Assembly (NCBI GenBank): GCA_043820265.1
Contig: JBDREA010000115.1
Location: 1 to 6,247 of the forward strand
DNA length: 6,247 bases
Reading direction: 5' to 3'
From: JBDREA01 sp043820265
GTDB lineage: Archaea; Altiarchaeota; Altiarchaeia; IMC4; JBDREA01
Shown in pieces: positions 1-4,832 of this stretch (its first letter is position 1; the number at the start of each line of letters is the position of its first letter). The notes below the pieces were generated by a model. It was given only the letters and a program-made list of their open reading frames with translations. It did not search any database and was not told where the DNA came from. The position numbers were made by a program, and so were the translations under genes.

Positions 1-1
1 G

Positions 2-484
2 CCCTGGAGGACTATCGAGGAGAATATCAAGCTCTCACTTGAGATCAAAAAGAAGACCACAGATGCAAATATCATGAAGAGGATGCTTTCCCTTGTGGGT
101 TTGGAGTATTTCAGGGAGAGATATCCGTTTGAGCTCTCAGGCGGCATGCAGCAGAGGGTCAGCCTAGCAAGAGCGCTTATCGACAGGCCAGAGCTACTAT
201 TAATGGATGAGCCCTTTGGTGCACTAGACGAGATAACCAGAAACGCCCTGAATCTGGAGATCTTACGTATCTGGGAGCAGAATCCCCTGACCATAGTATT
301 CGTCACCCATTCGATAGCCGAAGCAGTATTCACCTCAAACAGGGTTGTCGTATTGACAGAGAGACCAGGAAAGGTAAAAGAGGTCATAGATATTGATCTA
401 CCGACCCCCAAGAGCGTTGACGTCAAGGAAAGCCCCGAATTCCAGGAGTACATAAGATGCATAAGGAAGGTACTAGGAAGATAG
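2..484 (+). CDS. ABC transporter ATP-binding protein, nitrate/sulfonate/taurine/pyrimidine-precursor type (5' end missing)
   Basis: This is the C-terminal 160 residues of the cytoplasmic ATPase that powers a substrate-binding-protein-dependent importer. The frame is open from base 2, and the first residues (PWRTIEENI) are the segment that normally follows the Q-loop, so the Walker A half lies left of the window. Visible motifs are the ABC signature LSGGMQQR (fragment residues 45-52), Walker B LLLMDEP with its catalytic Glu and the D-loop GALD (65-76), and the switch His in VTHS (103). PWRT and DEPFGALDE are typical of the SsuB/TauB/NrtD/ThiZ group. An internal ATG at 74 is not the start because the homologous sequence continues upstream. 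The stop is TAG, and the last 28 nt overlap the permease gene, implying coupled translation. The family is certain; the substrate is not readable from the ATPase. Confidence 0.95.
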   Translation, partial: PWRTIEENIKLSLEIKKKTTDANIMKRMLSLVGLEYFRERYPFELSGGMQQRVSLARALIDRPELLLMDEPFGALDEITRNALNLEILRIWEQNPLTIVFVTHSIAEAVFTSNRVVVLTERPGKVKEVIDIDLPTPKSVDVKESPEFQEYIRCIRKVLGR

Positions 485-1224
485 ATCTTATCGCGCCTGC
501 GGTGATGTTTGCGTTGTTTGTTATCAGCTGGGAGTCTATAGATTTCGTCTTGGAGATAAGGGAGGTCATTTTGCCTAATCCGCACGAGATCCTCTCATCG
601 ATGGTTGGAAACTTCCCGCTCCTATTAGAGGACACATCTATTACTCTGGTTGAATCTGTCCTAGGATTCCTAATCGGATCACTAACAGGGATTTTTCTTG
701 CAAGCTTATTCTTTTTTTCATCGCTGATGCATAGGAGCCTTTATCCTTATGCGATAGCCTTGAAGGCAACGCCTTTGTACGCCATCGCACCCATCCTTGT
801 CATCTGGTTCGGCTCCGATATGAGCTCAAAGATCGTGATGTCCGCCCTTGTCTCGTTCTTTCCCGTGCTCGTCAACACTTACAAAGGATTCATGTCAGTG
901 TCCCCTGAGGGACTCGACCTCTTTCGGTCCTTCGGGGCTTCGAGCTGGCAGGTGTTTCTTAAACTGCACTTCCCCAACTCGCTCCCCTATATTTTCCCGT
1001 CGCTTAAGATAGCATCCACACTGGCTGTCGTCGGTGCAACGATCGCAGAGTTCACTGGGTCATCTCGCGGGATAGGCCACCTCATAGTCAACTCGTCCTA
1101 TTACCTCGATACAAGTCTCATGTTTGCTGCGATCACAATGATTTCTCTAGGGGGTATCCTTTTCTATTATGCGATCGAGTACTTCGAAAACAAGATAGTC
1201 GTCTGGCAAAAAAACGAATACTAA
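457..1224 (+). CDS. ABC transporter permease, SsuC/TauC/ThiX-like family
   Basis: This is a complete 255-residue integral membrane subunit with about six predicted helices: an N-terminal hydrophobic segment near residues 10-27, others around 60-85 and 95-145, and the last two near 185-240. The cytoplasmic EAA-type loop that docks on the ATPase is clear at LFRSFGASSWQVFLKLHFPN (about 150-170). The segment ALKATPLYAIAPILVIWFG matches the family, including members that import pyrimidine (thiamine) precursors, as well as taurine, sulfonate and nitrate systems. The ATG at 457 lies inside the ATPase gene. It is chosen because it gives the usual short N-terminus before helix 1. No substrate-binding protein gene follows it, so that gene should lie upstream of the window. 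The membrane role is secure; the substrate is inferred only as one of the group above. Confidence 0.94.
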   Translation: MHKEGTRKIDLIAPAVMFALFVISWESIDFVLEIREVILPNPHEILSSMVGNFPLLLEDTSITLVESVLGFLIGSLTGIFLASLFFFSSLMHRSLYPYAIALKATPLYAIAPILVIWFGSDMSSKIVMSALVSFFPVLVNTYKGFMSVSPEGLDLFRSFGASSWQVFLKLHFPNSLPYIFPSLKIASTLAVVGATIAEFTGSSRGIGHLIVNSSYYLDTSLMFAAITMISLGGILFYYAIEYFENKIVVWQKNEY

Positions 1225-1293
1225 ACGGAAGATTACCCAAGAAACCTGAAAAACACAAAAAACAATGGATTTATATCGATAAACTTCCCCTAG

Positions 1294-1302
1294 AATATAT
1301 AA
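1294..1302 (+). promoter_or_regulatory. TATA-like box upstream of the RNA candidate
   Basis: The sequence AATATATAA on the plus strand lies in an AT-rich dip. At the 27-nt spacing seen for three protein genes in this window, it would start a transcript near 1325, which is where the first hairpin stem begins (1326). That coincidence is the main argument for it. No protein gene follows on this strand. Confidence 0.35.
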
Positions 1303-1324
1303 CGATGGCAACACTTTAACCGGC

Positions 1325-1400
1325 CGATGCCTGAAGGGGAAGGCTACAAGCCTGCGGGCATTAGATCCGATCTTCCCATTCTCGGATCAGATTGGGGGAT
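1325..1400 (+). ncRNA. Candidate structured RNA, unidentified
   Basis: Three base-paired elements can be traced by eye. Hairpin 1 pairs GATGCC (1326-1331) with GGCATT (1357-1362) and encloses an inner stem AGGCT (1341-1345)/AGCCT (1349-1353). Hairpin 2 is a perfect 7-bp stem, GATCCGA (1364-1370)/TCGGATC (1382-1388), with an 11-nt loop. Loop bases TTCCCA (1373-1378) can pair with TGGGGG (1393-1398), counting two G-U pairs, which would form an H-type pseudoknot. It does not match the fluoride, TPP, tRNA, SRP or RNase P signatures I know. The plus strand is preferred because of the TATA-like box; the alternative is a structured 3' UTR of pheS read on the minus strand. The ends are guesses. Confidence 0.28.
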
Positions 1401-1450
1401 ATTAACCCACGCAACAGCTACAAACAAATAGAATAATTAACAGAAATCTT

Positions 1451-2932
1451 CTACACGATCTTCGCACTTCTCAGCCAGTCTAGATCTGATATGTATAATT
1501 GTCTTATATCTTTTAGTCCTAGTGCGAGTGATACTACTCGGTCTAGTCCTAGTCCCCAGGCGAGGACGGGACAATCGAATCCTAGGAGGGGTTTCACGAC
1601 TTCGGGTCTGAAGATCCCTGATCCTCCAAGCTCTATCCACTCCTTTCGTTCCTCGAAGTATACTTCGGGTTCGACGCTCATCTCGGTGTAGGGGAAGTAG
1701 GCTGGCCTGAATCGTACTTTTTTGAATCCCATGGCATTGTAGAATTTCTCAAGTATGCCCAGAAGATGTCTGAAGTTAACTGAGGGATCCACTACAATCC
1801 CTTCGACCTGAAAGAATTCCGGCAGATGTTTATAGTCCACGGCTTCGTTTCGGAATGCTTTCCCAATACAAAAAACCTTTGCCGGAAGATCCTCTTTTTT
1901 TAGGCTTGAAAGATACCTTGCTGTAACCGAAGTAGTATGGGTTCGCATCAAGGTTTTTTTTGCGGTTTCCTCGCTCCACTTGTACCTCCAGCCGGTGGAG
2001 CCTGTATCCCAGCCGGTTTCATGGGTCTTTTTGACTTTGTCTTTTAGTTCATCGAATTTTTCTATATTGATTTTTTTTGGGTTCTTCAGATAGAATGTGT
2101 CGTGCATATCTCTTGCAGGATGGTCTTGGGGCTGGAATAATGCATCGAAGTTCCAGAACGCGGATTCAACCAAAGGTCCCTCGATTTCGGCGAAACCCAT
2201 CGAGATGAATACGTCCCTGACCTTTTGGATCATCCGTTTCAGGGGGTGAAATTTTGCTGCGGGAACCGCCTCCACATAAGTTGAGACGTCGTATGATCTG
2301 AAATTAGCTTCCTTCCAGGAACCGGATTTTATCATCTCGGGGGTCAACTGGCTTATTCCTCCGTCTTCTTTGAGGCTGGACGCTGCTTTTTTCCCTTCGG
2401 CTGTAGGTGAAAAAATGATGTCTTTTTTCTCCTTGATCTTTACAACCGATTTTCGGCTTTTAAGAAACGCAAGACCTTGACCAAGTCTTTCGTCGAGGTC
2501 GCTTGCAGTTAATTGGCCTTTTTCCCCTAGGGACTCAAGTAGTTCTTCGTCTGCAGTCTTCAGGTCGTTTAGGATTGTAACCTTTCCGTCATTCAATGCA
2601 CCCTGGCCTTTTTTCCTCAGCCAACCAACTGCGATGCCGAATTTTTTATCTCCCAGTTTCTTTTTTACTTCAACAATGGGTGCTTCTTTTCCGACAAGCT
2701 TAATGAGCTGCCGTTCAGGTAATCCCTGCTTCAGATACTGCTTTCCCTCATCGTCCAGGCTCACGATCTCTCTGGTTTTTTCTTCTACTTCGATGAGTTT
2801 CTTCGTTCTAAGCCAACTTGTAGCGCGCATTACCGCATCTAATGGGATGCCTGCTTTTTGGGCCAAATCCTCTGGGCTAGTCTTTGCCTTCAAAGCCTTT
2901 AAGACCTTCACTTCATGGGGGTGGAAATCCAT
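1451..2932 (-). CDS. pheS: Phenylalanyl-tRNA synthetase alpha subunit, archaeal type
   Basis: This is the catalytic subunit of the (alpha beta)2 enzyme that charges tRNA-Phe in the cytoplasm. At 493 residues it has the archaeal/eukaryal length. Residues 1 to about 190 form the Lys/Glu-rich winged-helix-like extension. The class II core follows: the motif 1 region HPLKRMIQKVRDVFISMGF (229-247), the substrate-loop segment with DTFYL (278-282), motif 2 with FRNE (360-363) running to FFQVEG (373-378), the Phe-pocket region WIELGGSGIFRPEV (432-445), and motif 3 WGLGLDRV (459-466). The protein ends just after DLDWLR, the usual C-terminus, at a TAG stop. The ATG start puts a TATA-like tract 27 nt upstream, suggesting a near-leaderless mRNA. 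pheT, the partner beta-subunit gene, is not adjacent. Confidence 0.98.
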   Translation of the reverse strand: MDFHPHEVKVLKALKAKTSPEDLAQKAGIPLDAVMRATSWLRTKKLIEVEEKTREIVSLDDEGKQYLKQGLPERQLIKLVGKEAPIVEVKKKLGDKKFGIAVGWLRKKGQGALNDGKVTILNDLKTADEELLESLGEKGQLTASDLDERLGQGLAFLKSRKSVVKIKEKKDIIFSPTAEGKKAASSLKEDGGISQLTPEMIKSGSWKEANFRSYDVSTYVEAVPAAKFHPLKRMIQKVRDVFISMGFAEIEGPLVESAFWNFDALFQPQDHPARDMHDTFYLKNPKKINIEKFDELKDKVKKTHETGWDTGSTGWRYKWSEETAKKTLMRTHTTSVTARYLSSLKKEDLPAKVFCIGKAFRNEAVDYKHLPEFFQVEGIVVDPSVNFRHLLGILEKFYNAMGFKKVRFRPAYFPYTEMSVEPEVYFEERKEWIELGGSGIFRPEVVKPLLGFDCPVLAWGLGLDRVVSLALGLKDIRQLYISDLDWLRSAKIV

Positions 2933-2954
2933 TGTAAGAGATTATGGCGACAAA

Positions 2955-2963
2955 ATTAAAAAG
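2955..2963 (-). promoter_or_regulatory. TATA-like promoter element for pheS
   Basis: The minus strand reads TTTCTTTTTAATT here, with the core centred 27 nt before the pheS ATG. Archaeal initiation about 25-27 nt downstream of TATA would place the transcript start at or next to the start codon, and no Shine-Dalgarno sequence is visible. The same T-tract begins 8 nt after the stop codon of the upstream kinase gene and may also end that transcript. Confidence 0.55.
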
Positions 2964-2971
2964 AAATTTTC

Positions 2972-3868
2972 TTAGAATCTTACGTAACTTTGCATTTTTT
3001 TGTATCTGGATTCAATGCTTTCCTTTGACGCATCCTTTAGGCAATCGATTCCGAAATCCCCCACCGTAAAGCTTGCGACCACCGTTCCGGTTACGATCGC
3101 CTTTTTGAGTTCGGATTGTTCTAGGGTATTCTTGTTTGCAAGATATCCTGTTAATCCTCCTCCAAAGCTGTCTCCTGCCCCCGTTGGATCGACGATATAG
3201 TCTAGCGGGTAGGCGGGGGTGCAAAAAATTCCTTCCTCTGTGAACAGGATTGCTCCGTGTTCTCCTTTTTTTATTATTACCCTCTTTATTCCCTGCTCTA
3301 GAAGGATTTTTCCCGCAGCGATAAGATTTGATGTCTTGCAGTACTGTTTTGCTTCTCCCTCGTTTAGGACGATCATGTCTACGCTGTGAAAGACTTCCGA
3401 TAGTGTTTGACGGTTGGATTTTATCCAGTAATCCATGGTGTCGCAGATACTGTGTTTTGGTTTCGTCTTTTTTAATGTCTCGATCTGGATTTCCGGGTCG
3501 GTGTTTCCAAGAAACAGGTATTCGCAGCCGACGTAGCTTTTAGGTATCTGGGGTTTGAAATTCTCAAGGACGTTCAACTCTGTTTTTTGTGTCTGGGCCT
3601 GGTTCATGTCTCCTTCGTATAGGCCGTCCCAGTGGAAGGTTTTTCCCTTGGTAATCTCCAGTCCTTTGATGTCTACGCCAAATGATTCGAGTTCAGTGAG
3701 GTATTTTTCTGTGAAGTCTTCGCCTACGACTGCAACAATCCCGCAGGATGCAAAGAGCCGGCAGGCCAGAGAAAAATAGGTGGCTGATCCGCCAAGTATG
3801 TATTCTTTCCTTCCGTGCGGAGTTTGTATCGAATCAAACGCTACTGTGCCTAACACTACTACCTGCAT
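2972..3868 (-). CDS. PfkB/ribokinase-family carbohydrate or nucleoside kinase
   Basis: This is a 298-residue cytosolic kinase that would transfer phosphate from ATP to a sugar or nucleoside hydroxyl. The N-terminal substrate motif GGSATYFSLA is at 26-35. The C-terminal PfkB signature DPTGAGDSFGGG is at 227-238, with Asp233 as catalytic base and GAGD forming the anion hole. VVGEDF (47-52), LNEGEAK (168-174) and IKKGEHGA (199-206) are also typical. It resembles a subgroup annotated only as sugar kinase in bacteria and archaea, recognisable by GNTDPE (121-126) and CDTMDYWI (142-149), with no assigned substrate that I know. The ATG start has a TATA-like tract 27 nt upstream. The gene ends in TAA, 39 nt before pheS. 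There is no metabolic neighbour to suggest the substrate; ribokinase, adenosine kinase or another activity is possible. Confidence 0.93.
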   Translation of the reverse strand: MQVVVLGTVAFDSIQTPHGRKEYILGGSATYFSLACRLFASCGIVAVVGEDFTEKYLTELESFGVDIKGLEITKGKTFHWDGLYEGDMNQAQTQKTELNVLENFKPQIPKSYVGCEYLFLGNTDPEIQIETLKKTKPKHSICDTMDYWIKSNRQTLSEVFHSVDMIVLNEGEAKQYCKTSNLIAAGKILLEQGIKRVIIKKGEHGAILFTEEGIFCTPAYPLDYIVDPTGAGDSFGGGLTGYLANKNTLEQSELKKAIVTGTVVASFTVGDFGIDCLKDASKESIESRYKKMQSYVRF

Positions 3869-3890
3869 GTAGCGAATATTGAATTTTGAA

Positions 3891-3899
3891 AATAAAAAG
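3891..3899 (-). promoter_or_regulatory. TATA-like promoter element for the PfkB kinase gene
   Basis: The minus strand reads TTTTCTTTTTATTTTC, with the core CTTTTTATT centred 27 nt before the kinase ATG. The spacing and the TTTCTTTTTA core are shared with the elements before pheS and endA. The 20 nt between the element and the ATG contain no Shine-Dalgarno sequence, again pointing to a leaderless or near-leaderless message. Confidence 0.5.
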
Positions 3900-3948
3900 A
3901 AAACGGGGTTGTATAGGAAAGGATATTTTTATTAGGGGGGGTAAACCC

Positions 3949-4191
3949 TTAATTTTCCTTTGCTTCAGCTAGCATTCCTTCTTTTCCTTTTCTCGGGTAG
4001 ACGTATAGTCTTTCCGCGTTTTTTGCGGTGTCTTTTAGGACTACTGAGATGTAGGGTCCGAATGTTCCCTGGTTGAGCCACGCCGATCCTACGAAGTTTC
4101 CCCCGGCTTTTACGTTGAAGTCCGGTCTCTTGTCTGCGTTCTGCTTTTCGTCTGCTTCTTCCTTCATTTCTTCCTTTAATGCATTTGCCAT
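3949..4191 (-). CDS. Small 80-residue conserved-looking protein, function unknown
   Basis: This is a small soluble protein with no signal peptide or membrane segment. Residues 1-22 are a charged Glu/Lys-rich stretch, probably helical. Residues 23-67 look like a beta-rich domain (PDFNVKAGGNFVGSAWLNQG, then GPYISVVLKD and RLYVYPRKG), and the tail is charged. The wording PDF-V-AG-x-x-GSAW followed by YISVVL faintly resembles the DUF736 family of small bacterial/plasmid proteins; I treat that as a hint only. Three starts are in frame: GTG 4200, ATG 4197 and ATG 4191. I chose 4191 because GGTGAT at 4201-4196 is a good Shine-Dalgarno sequence for it and overlaps the other two. A strong TATA element lies further upstream. 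It is a single-gene unit ending in TAA. Confidence 0.75.
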   Translation of the reverse strand: MANALKEEMKEEADEKQNADKRPDFNVKAGGNFVGSAWLNQGTFGPYISVVLKDTAKNAERLYVYPRKGKEGMLAEAKEN

Positions 4192-4195
4192 ATTC

Positions 4196-4201
4196 ATCAC
4201 C
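4196..4201 (-). promoter_or_regulatory. Shine-Dalgarno sequence that decides the start of the 80-residue protein
   Basis: GGTGAT on the minus strand complements the conserved 3' end of archaeal 16S rRNA (AUCACCUCC) and ends 4 nt before the ATG at 4191. It covers the alternative GTG (4200) and part of the ATG at 4197, which argues against those starts. It is the only clear ribosome binding site among the minus-strand genes here. Confidence 0.6.
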
Positions 4202-4236
4202 TATAAGAATACTATAAAACTATAAAGAAGTTTAAG

Positions 4237-4246
4237 TATTTAAAAG
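4237..4246 (-). promoter_or_regulatory. Strong TATA box for the 80-residue protein gene
   Basis: The minus strand reads CTTTTAAATAC, the closest match to the archaeal TATA consensus (TTTAWATA) in the window. It is centred about 50 nt before the chosen ATG, so initiation about 27 nt downstream would give a leader of roughly 23 nt that carries the Shine-Dalgarno sequence. The promoter and leader together suggest a well-expressed gene, but that is inference. Confidence 0.65.
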
Positions 4247-4278
4247 GGTAGGTTTTTTGAAATCCTAGAAACAAAATC

Positions 4279-4791
4279 TCAGAGCTTCACTCGGTCTATC
4301 TGGTAGTAGGTGACGTCTCCTTCTTCGTCGACTACTGCCTAGATCATGAGTTTGTTGACATTGGTTGCGAGCCTCACTGCGCGTGCGAGCTCAGGTATGC
4401 TGCAGCTGTATTCTTCGGGCACTACGTGGACGAGCTTTTTGCTGTGGCTTTTTCCGACTGTTTCGCCTCGTTCGTAGGTTCTGAAGTCGGTCCCGAATTT
4501 GAGGCCTGTTCTCACGACCAGACCCCGGTTTCTGAGGTCTGCGTATACCTTGTATTTGTTGTAGAATTCATCCTCCTTTTCGGCTCCCATCTTTAGTAGG
4601 TCATCGAAGGTTAATGCAGTTTTTCCTTTCACGACGTCAAGAGCTTTAGTATCAACTAAATAGATGGCTTCAATAAACGACAGCTCCAGTCTTGATTCTT
4701 CTTCTTCGCCGAAGCCTCGCTCCTTGAGTAGGCTTTTTGAGGCCGAATCCCCGACCAAGACCTTGGTGCCAGATAAGATTCCAACAGACAT
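4279..4791 (-). CDS. endA: tRNA-splicing endonuclease with an in-frame UAG codon
   Basis: EndA cuts introns from pre-tRNAs at bulge-helix-bulge sites. Residues 1-70 form the N-terminal domain and about 75-170 the nuclease domain. The catalytic triad is Tyr106, His116 and Lys147; the 10- and 31-residue spacings equal those of the Methanocaldococcus jannaschii enzyme (Y115, H125, K156). VHVVPEEYS (121-129) and ELARAVRLA (134-142) are hallmarks. Codon 151 is TAG (4341-4339). The frame then continues AVVDEEGDVTYYQIDRVKL to TGA (4281-4279), giving 170 residues, the usual length of the homotetrameric type. The part after TAG includes the acidic L10 loop (DEEGD, 155-159) and the last strand, both needed for oligomer assembly. 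I therefore annotate read-through. If TAG is a true stop, the product is a 150-residue truncated and probably inactive protein. The ATG start has a TATA-like element 27 nt upstream. Confidence 0.9.
4339..4341 (-). other. In-frame UAG codon within endA
   Basis: This TAG sits between KLMI and AVVD, a beta-strand position where homologues usually carry a hydrophobic residue such as Leu or an aromatic. The flanking frame is the same on both sides, so there is no frameshift. It could encode pyrrolysine or be suppressed by another tRNA. It could also be a one-base change from TTG, TGG, TAT or TAC, real or from sequencing. Confidence 0.85.
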
Positions 4792-4812
4792 TGTGCATAC
4801 AAAAAGGAGGTC

Positions 4813-4824
4813 TATAATAAAAAA
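4813..4824 (-). promoter_or_regulatory. TATA-like promoter element for endA
   Basis: The minus strand reads TTTCTTTTTTATTATAG, with the TTTTTTATTATA core centred about 27 nt before the endA ATG. The tract starts 9 nt after the TAA of the lipoprotein gene, so it may also act as the oligo-T terminator of that gene. No Shine-Dalgarno sequence lies at normal distance from the endA start. Confidence 0.55.
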
Positions 4825-4832
4825 GAAAAATC

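Larger units (their letters stand above)
1225..1450. other. Non-coding region between convergent genes
   Basis: No credible protein frame exists here on either strand; the one ATG in good context (1305) meets a stop after four codons. The left part (1240-1265) is A-rich on the plus strand, so T-rich on the minus strand, and could end transcripts coming from pheS. TATA-like sequences occur on the plus strand at about 1270-1276 and 1294-1302. Positions 1326-1398 are GC-richer and full of inverted repeats (see the RNA candidate entry). Positions 1421-1450 are AT-rich and T-rich on the minus strand, just past the pheS stop. I find no tRNA-like T-loop and no convincing C/D box pair. Confidence 0.7.

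Noticed and set aside
1325..1400. Fluoride or TPP riboswitch, tRNA, or C/D box guide RNA
   Set aside because: The conserved bases of the fluoride and TPP aptamers are absent, there is no T-loop consensus, and the CTGA at 1331-1334 lacks a convincing RTGATGA partner.
2634..2975. Plus-strand open frame of 113 codons over the start of pheS
   Set aside because: It is antisense to the Lys/Glu-rich N-terminal extension of PheS, and its Ser/Phe-rich composition is what the complement of such codons produces.
3931..3951. G-run of seven followed by a GGGT/ACCC hairpin as intrinsic terminator of the 80-residue protein gene
   Set aside because: The stem is only 3-4 bp with a tiny loop, and no T-run follows it on the minus strand.
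4189..4200. GTG at 4200 or ATG at 4197 as start of the 80-residue protein
   Set aside because: Both overlap the GGTGAT sequence that is well placed to act as Shine-Dalgarno for the ATG at 4191.
4279..4341. Frameshift as the cause of the short endA frame
   Set aside because: The conserved C-terminus continues in exactly the same frame after TAG, so no insertion or deletion is needed; only the UAG codon interrupts it.
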